From NCBI RefSeq assembly GCF_015058545.1, contig NZ_SVCB01000086.1, positions 1 through 24,152 of the forward strand: a stretch of DNA of 24,152 nucleotides, written 5' to 3'. The notes beneath the pieces were generated by a model that ran no database searches, was not told the DNA's origin, and was given only the letters and a program-made list of their open reading frames with translations. Positions 14,122 through 21,970 of the stretch are shown here, piece after piece. The translations under genes and the position numbers were made by a program. Numbering within the stretch: position 1 is the stretch's first letter; the number at the start of each line of letters is the position of its first letter. The DNA is from Veillonella sp. GTDB taxonomy: Bacteria > Bacillota > Negativicutes > Veillonellales > Veillonellaceae.

Positions 14122-15363
14122 TTACAGTATAACTGTTCCGCCACTCAAAAGACCTTTGTGCTGAATGCGAACACCTTCGACCATTTTCATCAAGTCTTCG
14201 TCGGTAAACTGACCGTTATCCGGCGCCATAACGCGAGCCACAACGGCTTGGCCGGAGTCGGTAAGGGTAATGTAAGAAGCAAATTTAATGGCTACCCCTT
14301 CACCCCGTTGTAAGCTGCCTACGATTAAGGAGCCCGTATTATGGTTATCAATCAAGGTCTTATAGCCTTCAATCGTCGCACCGTAATTGGTTACTAATTC
14401 ATTTACATAGAAATCGGCAATTTCCTGACGAGCCGTCATAGTCGGATAGCTGGCTCGGGAATCGATGGATACGGTTTTATCCATCGGGAATAAGCCTACT
14501 TCGATACGATAGAAATCTTTAGTTAAAACGGCGCCGTTTCTATTTTGTGTTACTACTTTAAAGCCGCTTGGTTTAATATAACTGATTTCATCGGTTAATA
14601 CCAAGTTGCCCGTATTGCGATATTTTTCCTTCATGAGTTTAAACGAAGGCACTACGTTTTTCACAACGCCCTGCATCATGTAATCATTGTATTTGCTAGG
14701 GTACATCATCGTCATGGTGTATCGTTGCGTAGGGTCTGCCGCCATGATAAATTCCGCATCAAAGAACGTGGAACCGGTTTCGCCCGCATCACTGCGCACG
14801 AAGGAATCCCAGCGAGCCGTGGTAGCTCCTTTGAAGTCGAATAAATCGCCGTCTAAGGTGTATCCGCTTAAGTCCTTGCGGTTTTCACGCCATAAAGCAA
14901 GATACCGTTCTTTCGTCATATTCGTAACGGATTCGTTATACCAAGTGGTATTCCACTGTTGCAGACTCACATTACCTTCCACAATATTGTCACGTTTGGT
15001 AAAAGAAACAAGGAATGGCTCGGAAATGGAGCTTTCCGCCAAGTTAAAGAAATAGCCACGTTCCGTGCTGCCATCATCTTTAGCTTGTGATTCATAGCGA
15101 CCGTTGGTGAGACGCCATGGCACGGTAAACGTATAACCGTCAGCGTAATCGCGAATTTCCGTGGTCATCGTGGTAGCATACGATTGATACGCAGCCGGCA
15201 AATCGGATTCACTGTGAACCCCGCGAGCTTCAAAAGTCTGAGCCTCCGCCGTTGCTTTCATCGTGTCATAAGTCGGTAAACTCTTAGCATAGCCGGTGCC
15301 GACTACGCCCAACAGTGCCCCTACCGCTAAGGTAGCAATTCGTATTTGCCATCGTTGCTTCAT
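14122..15363 (-). CDS. Secreted protein of unknown function, last gene of an amino-acid importer operon
   Basis: I do not recognise this 413-residue protein. It starts with a clear signal peptide: basic MKQRWQIR, a hydrophobic stretch, and a probable cut after GTGYA (residue 26). No lipobox cysteine, transmembrane helix or anchor follows, so it is probably periplasmic or exported. The mature part is soluble, rich in aromatic residues and mixed charges, with segments such as DGYTFTVPWRL, SSISEPFLVSF and KPSGFKVVTQN, and shows no known catalytic motif to my eye. AAGGAG lies about 9 bases before the ATG. It begins 18 bases after the ATPase gene, so it is expressed with the importer and may serve it or act in the same response. 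Confidence 0.8.
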   Translation of the reverse strand: MKQRWQIRIATLAVGALLGVVGTGYAKSLPTYDTMKATAEAQTFEARGVHSESDLPAAYQSYATTMTTEIRDYADGYTFTVPWRLTNGRYESQAKDDGSTERGYFFNLAESSISEPFLVSFTKRDNIVEGNVSLQQWNTTWYNESVTNMTKERYLALWRENRKDLSGYTLDGDLFDFKGATTARWDSFVRSDAGETGSTFFDAEFIMAADPTQRYTMTMMYPSKYNDYMMQGVVKNVVPSFKLMKEKYRNTGNLVLTDEISYIKPSGFKVVTQNRNGAVLTKDFYRIEVGLFPMDKTVSIDSRASYPTMTARQEIADFYVNELVTNYGATIEGYKTLIDNHNTGSLIVGSLQRGEGVAIKFASYITLTDSGQAVVARVMAPDNGQFTDEDLMKMVEGVRIQHKGLLSGGTVIL

Positions 15364-15381
15364 TACATATGTCTCCTTTAC

Positions 15382-16140
15382 TTATAGCATAGAATCTAAA
15401 AATGCCTTGGTACGTGGTGACTTTGGATTGGTAAAAACGTCTTCCGGTTTGCCTTCTTCCTGAATGATGCCGTCCGCCATGAAAATGATGCGGTCCGCCA
15501 CCTGACGGGCAAAGGCCATTTCATGGGTTACGATAATCATGGTCATATACTCTTCCGCCAATTGTTGAATCGTACGAAGTACTTCACCGGTCAGTTCCGG
15601 ATCCAGGGCCGACGTCGGTTCGTCAAAAAGCATGATGCTCGGATTCATGGCGAGTGCTCTGGCAATGGCCACACGCTGTTTCTGGCCGCCCGACAATTTG
15701 GACGGATAGACATCCTTTTTCTCCCAGAGGCCTACTTTTTTAAGTAACGCTTCCGCCGTCGGAGCAATATCAGCGGTTTTCATACCTTTTACCATTTGCG
15801 GGGCAATCAAAATATTATCCCAAACCGTCATGTGTGGGAATAGATTGAATTGCTGGAACACCATGCCCATTTTAAGCAAGAGTGCCTGCTGTGTCTTTTT
15901 ATCAGTATACACGGCATTGCCGTCCCCTTCAGTCTGTACCAAAGGTGTACCATCTACTACTATTGTACCACGGTCTATCACTTCCAGCTGACCTAAACAG
16001 CGTAAAAATGTAGATTTCCCCGAACCGGACGGTCCGATGATAGCCACGACCTCACCTTTATCCATAGAAAGGGATACTTTTTTTAGAACAGGTAGGCCGT
16101 CAAAGCTTTTTTCTATTTCTTTCATTTCAATAAAGCTCAT
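15382..16140 (-). CDS. Polar amino-acid ABC transporter, ATP-binding protein
   Basis: The 252-residue ATPase is of the HisP/GlnQ family and powers uptake through the neighbouring permease. Walker A is GPSGSGKST (36-44), the Q-loop FQQFNLFPHMTVWDN (95-109), the signature LSGGQKQR (149-156), Walker B IMLFDEPTSALDP (169-181), and the H-loop VTHEM. A short insert near residues 68-86 (TEGDGNAVYTDKKTQ) precedes the Q-loop, as in several amino-acid importers. The ATG follows AGGAGG at 9 bases and lies 11 bases after the permease stop. Substrate specificity cannot be read from the ATPase. Confidence 0.95.
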   Translation of the reverse strand: MSFIEMKEIEKSFDGLPVLKKVSLSMDKGEVVAIIGPSGSGKSTFLRCLGQLEVIDRGTIVVDGTPLVQTEGDGNAVYTDKKTQQALLLKMGMVFQQFNLFPHMTVWDNILIAPQMVKGMKTADIAPTAEALLKKVGLWEKKDVYPSKLSGGQKQRVAIARALAMNPSIMLFDEPTSALDPELTGEVLRTIQQLAEEYMTMIIVTHEMAFARQVADRIIFMADGIIQEEGKPEDVFTNPKSPRTKAFLDSML

Positions 16141-16151
16141 GTGTAGTCCTC

Positions 16152-16814
16152 CTATTCATCGTACACAGCGTAACGTTTTTCCAAATAGTTAAAAATATTA
16201 GTCAATACAAAGGTCATTATTAAATAGAAAATAGCCGCCACGATAAATGCCGACGTGTCAAAATCACGTTGCACAATACCGCGCGTAATTCTCAGAACAT
16301 CGTTCATAGCTAAAATATACACCAAAGACGTATCTTTGAGCAAGTTGATTGTTTCATTCGCCAGTGGCGGTAACACCCGTTTAACCACCTGCGGCAGAAT
16401 AATTTTGCGCATGGTCTGTACATAGGTAAAGCCCAAAACTTTGGCCCCTTCATACTGACCTTTCGGAATGGATTGAATGCCGCCGCGGAAGATTTCACAC
16501 AAATAAGCCGCATAGTTGAGCACGAAGGAAATAACCGCCGCCGTCGTATCGTCAAGTTGCACTCCGATGTAAGGAATGAATGGCAAGCCGTAGTAAATAA
16601 ATAAGATCTGTAACATTAACGGTGTGCCACGCATAATATACACATAGAATGCCATAATTTTGCGTACAAGGCCGATAGGTGACAAGCGCAGCAGGGCCGC
16701 TAAAACACCGAACGGCACGGACAATACCAATACGATTAAAAACAGGGAGACCGTTACTCCCAGGCCGTTGGCGATGACCGGCGTAATCTTCAATAAATAG
16801 TCTATTAATTCCAT
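16152..16814 (-). CDS. Polar amino-acid ABC transporter, permease
   Basis: This 220-residue HisM/GlnP-type permease has about five transmembrane helices. FYVYIMRGTPLMLQILFIYYGLP (57-79) is the family's conserved membrane segment. The EAA loop that docks on the ATPase is EIFRGG, then IPKGQYEGAKVLG (about 107-128). I set the start at ATG 16814, with GAAAGGAG 8 bases upstream; an in-frame TTG at 16832 overlaps that site. A 116-base gap with a strong hairpin separates it from the binding-protein gene, which may set the ratio between the two products. Confidence 0.94.
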   Translation of the reverse strand: MELIDYLLKITPVIANGLGVTVSLFLIVLVLSVPFGVLAALLRLSPIGLVRKIMAFYVYIMRGTPLMLQILFIYYGLPFIPYIGVQLDDTTAAVISFVLNYAAYLCEIFRGGIQSIPKGQYEGAKVLGFTYVQTMRKIILPQVVKRVLPPLANETINLLKDTSLVYILAMNDVLRITRGIVQRDFDTSAFIVAAIFYLIMTFVLTNIFNYLEKRYAVYDE

Positions 16815-16829
16815 CAAACTGACTCCTTT

Positions 16830-16866
16830 CAAAGAAAGAAAGGAGGTAAGGACTACCTCCTTTCTT
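16830..16866 (-). promoter_or_regulatory. Intercistronic hairpin with Shine-Dalgarno arms before the permease gene
   Basis: On the transcribed strand a perfect 13-bp stem forms from AAGAAAGGAGGTA and TACCTCCTTTCTT (16854-16866 with 16836-16848), with a 5-base loop, followed by TCTTTG. The next bases are GAAAGGAG, the permease ribosome binding site. The 3' arm is thus complementary both to the 5' arm and to that ribosome binding site. It can act as a partial terminator, a 3' stabiliser for the binding-protein mRNA, or a translation switch. A second 6-bp hairpin (TAACCG/CGGTTA, about 16879-16901) lies just upstream. Confidence 0.75.
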
Positions 16867-16930
16867 CACTGCTATATTAACCGGGTTGTGTAAACGGTTA
16901 CAGCCTTACGCCATCACTGCCACAAAGCGA

Positions 16931-17746
16931 TTATTTAAAAGCATCTTTATTTAATAAGTTACTGTTGCCGAACCATTTTTCAGCAATCTTGTCGGCTGTG
17001 CCGTCATTCATCACTTGTTTTAACACTTCATTGATTCTAGCTTGTAACGCTTTATCGTCTAAGCGGAAACCAACGCCCATTGTTTCAGCGCCATAGTCGC
17101 CGTTAGCCAAGCGGAATGTGCCCGGTTTCTGAGTCATGGTGAACTGACCAACGATACCGTCAACTACGAGAGCGTCGATACGACCGAGTTCCAAATCCAT
17201 GAAGGCGTTAACGAAGTCGCCATATTTTTTCACTTCTTTAAAACCGCGTTCTTGCGCATCTTTTTCAACAGCTGCTTCTACGCTACTACCCTGCTGTGTA
17301 CCTACGATTTTACCTTTTAAGTCTTCTTTGCTTTGGATTGGGGAATCAGCGCGCACGGCAATGATTTGTTTATCCTGTACATATGGGGTGGAGAATAAAA
17401 TATTCTTTTCACGTTCCGGTGTAAGGCTTAAGCCGTTCCACAAAGCGTCGATACGTTTACTCTTAAGTTCTGCTTCCTTGCTGTCCCAGTCGATTGGTTT
17501 GAATTCTACTTCCATACCGGCTCGTTTCGCCACTTCTTTGGCAAGGTCGATATCAAAACCTACAATTTCGCCCTTATCATCACGGAAGCCCATTGGTGGG
17601 AAATTGTCATCCAAACCGATTACAATTTTCTTTGGTAATTCAGTGGCTGCCGCTTTATCTTTATCTGCGTCATTACCACAACCGGCTGCAAACGCCGCCA
17701 TCGTAAACATTGCCAGGCCCAAGGCCAACATCTTCTTCAACTTCAT
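16931..17746 (-). CDS. Polar amino-acid ABC transporter, substrate-binding lipoprotein
   Basis: The 271-residue binding protein starts with a lipoprotein signal, MKLKKMLALGL..., and a lipobox ending AAFAAGC, so C23 would be lipidated. The mature part has the family-3 fold: IVIGLDDNFPPMGFRD, VGFDIDLAKEVAKR, DALWNGLSLTPERE, the hinge ADSPIQSKEDLKGKIVGTQQGSS, and DKIAEKWFG near the C terminus. This family binds amino acids such as glutamine, arginine, histidine or cystine; the ligand is not readable here. ATG 17746 is set by AGAGGGGA 7-8 bases upstream; a longer in-frame start at 17785 adds a non-signal sequence. It is the promoter-proximal gene of the importer operon. Confidence 0.94.
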   Translation of the reverse strand: MKLKKMLALGLAMFTMAAFAAGCGNDADKDKAAATELPKKIVIGLDDNFPPMGFRDDKGEIVGFDIDLAKEVAKRAGMEVEFKPIDWDSKEAELKSKRIDALWNGLSLTPEREKNILFSTPYVQDKQIIAVRADSPIQSKEDLKGKIVGTQQGSSVEAAVEKDAQERGFKEVKKYGDFVNAFMDLELGRIDALVVDGIVGQFTMTQKPGTFRLANGDYGAETMGVGFRLDDKALQARINEVLKQVMNDGTADKIAEKWFGNSNLLNKDAFK

Positions 17747-17805
17747 AACTAAGTCCCCTCTTTCTGTTTTCTCAATCCAAAGCATTAGTTTTAATTCATG
17801 AACTC

Positions 17806-17834
17806 ATTATACTTTATCTAACTAAAGAGGTAAA
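17806..17834 (-). promoter_or_regulatory. Promoter of the amino-acid importer operon
   Basis: On the minus strand TTTACC (17829-17834) is 17 bases from a perfect TATAAT (17806-17811), giving a leader of about 50 bases before the binding-protein ATG. The same TTTAC-N17-TATAAT design is seen at glmS. The stretch from here to the next terminator (17835-17955) holds no gene I can recognise; it has a GC-rich palindromic word (CCGGCCGG, 17909-17916). Confidence 0.7.
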
Positions 17835-17954
17835 GAGTTAAATTTTAATTTATACTTCTAATTAATCATAGGAGGTTTTACCAAAAGTCATAGTTATGAA
17901 ATAATCCGGCCGGCCTTTTTAATTTCAAAACAGCAAATTCGGCCTATACACTAA

Positions 17955-17985
17955 CAAAAAGCGGTCCGCCTAAGGCCGGACCGCT
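17955..17985 (-). terminator. Intrinsic terminator after the trpS unit
   Basis: A strong stem AGCGGTCCG/CGGACCGCT (17960-17968 with 17977-17985), 9 bp perfect with extra GG/CC pairing inside, is followed on the minus strand by TTTTTG. It lies about 80 bases past the stop of the small membrane-protein gene. Confidence 0.9.
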
Positions 17986-18066
17986 TCACGTATATCTGTT
18001 ATTTACAGCGCACCATAATAGCGCCCGCAATTACACTGTCGTTGTGTGCTGCACCCAACGCATAAA

Positions 18067-18555
18067 TTACATGGCAGTATGACTGCGTTCATCAATAATC
18101 GACAACAATTTAAGTTTATCCTTATAGGTTACGAACTGTAAGTCCACCATTACGATAAGGATGCCCCCGCTTTCGGTTACCATGTGGATTTCTTCCCAAT
18201 TAGCGGTAAAACCGATAATTTGAGCATACGGAATAAAGCTGTAGTAATGGTCGCCATTCCAAAGCATATCAATACGCTCCCAAAGACTACTCGGTCGACG
18301 TCTGATGACAATCCCCTTTTCACAAACGTAGACCAAAGGGCGTCTTTGTCTTGTCATGCGCCATACACAAAAACCTACAATGATGTAGTCAATCGCGATA
18401 TGATTCCAAACCACACCGCGTTGTGAATGCCACACGGCCCAAGTCGCAACGGCGCCAAAAAACAGCCACATAACCCAAGATACTAATATATAATCGGCAA
18501 ACGTTTCCTCTACTTCACCGCAAGGAAAGCGTTCGGTTACTTCACGTACTTCCAT
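18067..18555 (-). CDS. Small two-helix membrane protein, possible PH-like domain
   Basis: The 162-residue protein is not one I recognise by name. Two hydrophobic helices (about 22-44 and 52-67) are followed by a basic turn (RMTRQRRP) and a soluble C-terminal part with alternating strands. VYVCEKGIVIRRR and SFIPYAQIIGFTANWEEI resemble bacterial PH-like (YdbT/YcxB-like) membrane proteins, where a short hairpin anchors a small beta domain on the cytoplasmic side. That fold assignment is inference. GGAGGTGGGG lies 4-8 bases before the ATG. It begins 45 bases after trpS and shares its terminator, so it is probably cotranscribed without an obvious functional link. Confidence 0.7.
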   Translation of the reverse strand: MEVREVTERFPCGEVEETFADYILVSWVMWLFFGAVATWAVWHSQRGVVWNHIAIDYIIVGFCVWRMTRQRRPLVYVCEKGIVIRRRPSSLWERIDMLWNGDHYYSFIPYAQIIGFTANWEEIHMVTESGGILIVMVDLQFVTYKDKLKLLSIIDERSHTAM

Positions 18556-18600
18556 ATCCCCACCTCCAGCATCAGCCCAAGGTTCCCCTAATATAGATAA

Positions 18601-19587
18601 TTATTTACGATGAAGGCCCATAGCAAGCTCTACATCGCGATATGTTTTGCTTGCCTTTTCACGAGCTTTAACGGCCCCTTCGTCAAGAATGCGATCCAAT
18701 TCAGGGCTGTCGATTAAGTCATTATAACGTTCATGAATTGGGCGTAACGTGTCAACCAATAATTCGGCCACATCCTTTTTAAATGTGCCGTATCCCTGGC
18801 CCACATAGCGTTGTTCGATGGTTTCATACGATTCTTTGGTGATGGCCGCATAAATTCCCATCAAGTTGGAAATGCCCGGTTTATTTTCTTTATCATAATG
18901 AACGGAGTTGTCCGAGTCAGTCTGAGCGCGTTTAATCTTCTTAACAATCGTTTTTTCATCATCCAAGAGGCGAATGGTAGCCATCTGATTGTCATCGGAT
19001 TTACTCATTTTCTTCGTCGGTTCCTGTAAACTCATAACGCGAGCACCGCCTACGCCGAGTTTAATTTCAGGAATGGTGAAAACTTCGCCGTACACGCGGT
19101 TAAAACGCTGGGCCAAATCGCGGGTCAATTCCATATGTTGTTTCTGGTCTTCCCCAACCGGTACGTAATTGGTCTGGTAGAGCAAAATATCGGCAGCCAT
19201 GAGTGGCGGATAGGTCAACAAACCGGCCGGAATGGAGTCGCCGCGTTTTTGTGATTTATCTTTGTACTGCGTCATACGTTCCAATTCACCCACATAGCTG
19301 ATTGTCGTCATAACCCAACCTAAGCGTACATGTTCCGGTACTTCGGACTGTACGAACAAGGTAACTTTCTTAGGGTCGAGACCTACGGCTAAATATAGAG
19401 CTGCCAAGCGACGAGTGTTGGCAAACAGTTCTTTCGGATCTTGCGGTACCGTGATAGCATGCTGATTTACGATACAGTAGTAGCATTCATCACTATCCTG
19501 ATAGTCCAAAAAGTTACGCAACGCGCCTAAATAGTTGCCTAAGGTCAATTCACCGCTCGGTTGAATGCCTGAAAAAATAACTGACAT
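18601..19587 (-). CDS. trpS: Tryptophanyl-tRNA synthetase
   Basis: This class I synthetase charges tRNA-Trp. The 328-residue protein has the TrpRS HIGH-equivalent in SGIQPSGELTLGNYLG (6-21) and the KMSKS loop as KKMSKSDD (192-199). VNQHA and the GEDQKQHMELTRDLAQRFN helix are typical of bacterial TrpRS. ATG 19587 is chosen because AGGAGG is 8 bases upstream and the conserved N terminus begins there; a start at 19623 would read through the leader hairpin. It has its own promoter and a short leader with a perfect 10-bp hairpin. There is no room for a T-box. Confidence 0.97.
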   Translation of the reverse strand: MSVIFSGIQPSGELTLGNYLGALRNFLDYQDSDECYYCIVNQHAITVPQDPKELFANTRRLAALYLAVGLDPKKVTLFVQSEVPEHVRLGWVMTTISYVGELERMTQYKDKSQKRGDSIPAGLLTYPPLMAADILLYQTNYVPVGEDQKQHMELTRDLAQRFNRVYGEVFTIPEIKLGVGGARVMSLQEPTKKMSKSDDNQMATIRLLDDEKTIVKKIKRAQTDSDNSVHYDKENKPGISNLMGIYAAITKESYETIEQRYVGQGYGTFKKDVAELLVDTLRPIHERYNDLIDSPELDRILDEGAVKAREKASKTYRDVELAMGLHRK

Positions 19588-19602
19588 AAAAATTCCTCCT
19601 AT

Positions 19603-19638
19603 AAAGATTTCGTCCTCTCTCACACCGGCGAAATCTTT
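19603..19638 (-). promoter_or_regulatory. Perfect 10-bp hairpin in the trpS leader
   Basis: AAAGATTTCG and CGAAATCTTT (19629-19638 and 19603-19612) pair perfectly around a 16-base loop (GTGAGAGAGGA-rich). The hairpin would begin within a base or two of the predicted transcription start and end 2 bases before AGGAGG (19595-19600). It may stabilise the 5' end or control access to the ribosome binding site. Confidence 0.75.
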
Positions 19639-19645
19639 TGTATGT

Positions 19646-19651
19646 ATTATA
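19646..19651 (-). promoter_or_regulatory. -10 element of the trpS promoter
   Basis: The minus strand has TATAAT within AATATATAATAC. The upstream -35 is poor (GACGTT at 17, ATGACG at 19 bases). The glmS terminator lies about 40 bases upstream, so trpS needs a promoter in this gap. Confidence 0.5.
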
Positions 19652-19685
19652 TATTATTGTACCCCGAAAACGTCATTCTGTACAT

Positions 19686-19725
19686 GAAAAATAACCGTGG
19701 CTACATCTTCATATAGCCACGGTTA
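19686..19725 (-). terminator. Intrinsic terminator of glmS
   Basis: A perfect 12-bp stem TAACCGTGGCTA/TAGCCACGGTTA (19692-19703 with 19714-19725) and a 10-base loop are followed on the minus strand by TTTTTC. It lies 24 bases past the glmS stop. Confidence 0.92.
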
Positions 19726-19748
19726 GGATTCTAAAAATCAATAAGCGA

Positions 19749-21581
19749 TTATTCAACCGTTACGGATTTAGCCAAGTTTCTTGGTTTATCAACGTCGGTA
19801 CCGCGCGTAATGGCTGCATAGTAAGCCAATAACTGCAATGGTACAACGGCCAAAATAGGGGCCGTAAATTTATCGGAACGTGGTACAAAAATTGTGTGGT
19901 CCACATATTTGGAAATTTCCGTATCACCGGCCAAACCGAGACCGATAACAACCGCATCACGAGCTTTAACTTCCTTAATGTTGCTCATCATTTTTTCGCG
20001 TACATCTTCCTGGGTTGCCAAGGCGATAACCGGCACGCCTTCTTCGATAAGGGCTAAGGTACCGTGTTTCAATTCGCCGCCGGCGTAAGCTTCCGCATGG
20101 ATGTAAGAGATTTCTTTCAATTTCAAGGAACCTTCCATAGCTACGGCGTAGTCGATGGAACGGCCCAAGAAGAATGCATCTTCACGGAAACCGTAGTTTT
20201 TGGCAAAGGCTTTGATATCATCAACGGTTTCAAAGATTTCATTGCATAATGTTGGCAATTCATGTAAATCGGTTAAGATTTTTTCTGCCAAAGCGGCATC
20301 CAATTTGCCGTTCAATTTACCGATGTAAACAGCGAGTAACAATAAAGCTACGAGCTGAGTTGTGTAAGCTTTAGTGGAAGCAACGGCGATTTCAGGGCCG
20401 GCCCAAGTGTAAACTACTTGGTCTGCTTCACGAGCGATGGACGAACCTACAACGTTAGTTACCGCCAAGGAACGAGCACCGCGGCGTTTCGCTTCTTTCA
20501 AAGCGGCCAAAGTGTCACTGGTTTCACCGGATTGGCTGATAACGATAGCCAAGGTATTTTTGTCAGTCAACGGATCGCGATAACGGTATTCGGAAGCGAT
20601 ATCTACTTCTACCGGAATGCGCGCCAATTGTTCAATATAATATTTAGCTACCAAACCTGCATGATAGGCCGTACCGCAAGCAGTAATCAAAATGCGGTTT
20701 ACGGAGGCTACATCAGCCGGTTCCCAACCTAATTCTTCAAAGATAACGTCTTTGTTGTCTTTGGAAATACGACCGGTCAAGGTGTCGCGAATCGCTTTAG
20801 GTTGTTCGTAGATTTCTTTTAACATGAAATGTTCAAAACCGCCTTTTTCAGCCGCTTCTGCATTCCAAGTTACATGGTATACTTTTTTATTGATTAAATT
20901 ACCCGCCAAATCGCTTACACGTACGGAATCTTTAGTAACAACCGCTACTTCACCGTCGTTCATGATGAAAGTATCACGGGTGTGATTGATAATAGCCGGA
21001 ATGTCGGAAGCGATGAAGTTTTCACCTTTACCGAGACCGATAACGAGTGGGTTATCTTTTTTGGTACAAATGATACGGCTTGGATCATCGGCACATAAAA
21101 TAACTAAAGAGTAAGAACCTTCGATGCGTTGTAATACGCGACGAACGGTGCCTTCAAAATCTCCGTCGTATAAGTCAGCCAATAAATGGGCTACTACTTC
21201 CGTATCCGTTTCGGATTTAAATTCGTAGCCTTTTTTGATTAATTCTTCTTTGATTGGCAAGTAATTTTCTACAATACCGTTATGAACAACGGCAAATAAG
21301 CCTTTAGCATCGGTGTGCGGATGGGCATTCATATCCGATGGACGACCGTGAGTGGCCCAACGAGTATGACCGATACCTATATGACCCGGATTTGGGTCGT
21401 TTTTAACAATGCCTTCCAAGTTAGCCAAACGGCCCACTTTTTTCTGCACTTTAATTACATTATTCGGACCGATTACGGCAATCCCGGCAGAGTCATAGCC
21501 ACGATATTCGAGCTTAGACAAACCGTCCAACATAAACTGGGACGCATCTTCAAATCCAATATATCCTACAATACCACACAT
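19749..21581 (-). CDS. glmS: Glutamine-fructose-6-phosphate aminotransferase (isomerising)
   Basis: GlmS makes glucosamine-6-phosphate from fructose-6-phosphate and glutamine. The 610-residue protein starts MCGIVGYIG, where C2 becomes the N-terminal nucleophile of the glutaminase domain. Two SIS sugar-isomerase domains follow, with CGTAYHAGLVAKY and SQSGETSDTLAALKEAK in the first. The protein ends with the conserved PRNLAKSVTVE. ATG 21581 is chosen because of the catalytic Cys and GGAGG at 9 bases; longer in-frame readings run into the ribozyme. The upstream glmS ribozyme gives feedback by glucosamine-6-phosphate. It partners with glmM upstream, which acts on its product, but is transcribed from its own promoter. 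Confidence 0.98.
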   Translation of the reverse strand: MCGIVGYIGFEDASQFMLDGLSKLEYRGYDSAGIAVIGPNNVIKVQKKVGRLANLEGIVKNDPNPGHIGIGHTRWATHGRPSDMNAHPHTDAKGLFAVVHNGIVENYLPIKEELIKKGYEFKSETDTEVVAHLLADLYDGDFEGTVRRVLQRIEGSYSLVILCADDPSRIICTKKDNPLVIGLGKGENFIASDIPAIINHTRDTFIMNDGEVAVVTKDSVRVSDLAGNLINKKVYHVTWNAEAAEKGGFEHFMLKEIYEQPKAIRDTLTGRISKDNKDVIFEELGWEPADVASVNRILITACGTAYHAGLVAKYYIEQLARIPVEVDIASEYRYRDPLTDKNTLAIVISQSGETSDTLAALKEAKRRGARSLAVTNVVGSSIAREADQVVYTWAGPEIAVASTKAYTTQLVALLLLAVYIGKLNGKLDAALAEKILTDLHELPTLCNEIFETVDDIKAFAKNYGFREDAFFLGRSIDYAVAMEGSLKLKEISYIHAEAYAGGELKHGTLALIEEGVPVIALATQEDVREKMMSNIKEVKARDAVVIGLGLAGDTEISKYVDHTIFVPRSDKFTAPILAVVPLQLLAYYAAITRGTDVDKPRNLAKSVTVE

Positions 21582-21620
21582 GGTTGTATCCTCCTGTAAA
21601 CAGACTACTCCAATTGCTTC

Positions 21621-21763
21621 GTATAAGTCTTTTGTTCTCATCGTCACCGATAGACATTGTAACTTATATAACGACTGAAGCCGGCCGAGAGGCATCCGCT
21701 GATGTTTCGATACTCCTCTACCTCGTCTACTGAAATCGGCTGTCCCCGATCAGTGCCTGCGCT
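21621..21763 (-). ncRNA. glmS ribozyme (glucosamine-6-phosphate-activated self-cleaving leader)
   Basis: The transcribed strand contains the ribozyme core. The cleavage context A|GCGC lies at 21763/21762. P2 is formed by CTGATCGG and CCGATTTCAG, then GACGAGG, AGTATCGAAACATC, GCGGATGCCTCTCGG. A 3' domain follows, with an ATAAGT/ACTTAT helix capped by ATCG-GTGA-CGAT. These words match the Thermoanaerobacter ribozyme in order and spacing as I recall it. Cleavage leaves a 5'-OH mRNA that is degraded, shutting off glmS when the product accumulates. The 3' boundary is approximate. Confidence 0.93.
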
Positions 21764-21925
21764 ATTCGCCTTTACGAATTTGGTTCTCTCCTTTACTTAA
21801 GTTGCGACAGTCTTGCAGTAGCCGCTGTGCACGCTTTAGAGACTTTATTTAATCATCTATAAGCGCATAGAGAGCATATAAAAGTTTCTGAATATATCTC
21901 TCAACAAAGCATACTGCGTTAATAT

Positions 21926-21954
21926 ATTATAACCGATACAAGAATTAAAGTAAA
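21926..21954 (-). promoter_or_regulatory. glmS promoter
   Basis: On the minus strand TTTACT (21949-21954) is 17 bases from a perfect TATAAT (21926-21931). The predicted start near 21919 leaves about 155 bases of leader before the ribozyme cleavage site. That leader has an ATTCG/CGAAT hairpin immediately before the site (21764-21779) and no convincing reading frame. Confidence 0.68.
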
Positions 21955-21970
21955 GAAGGGTAAAAAGCGT

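Noticed and set aside
17870..17904. Plus-strand AGGAGG followed by ATG near 17871-17904
   Set aside because: The reading frame is only two codons (ATG AAA TAA).
21582..21695. N-terminal extension of glmS by 38 codons
   Set aside because: It runs through the glmS ribozyme and would bury the catalytic N-terminal cysteine; the ATG before MCGIVGYIG has a good ribosome binding site.
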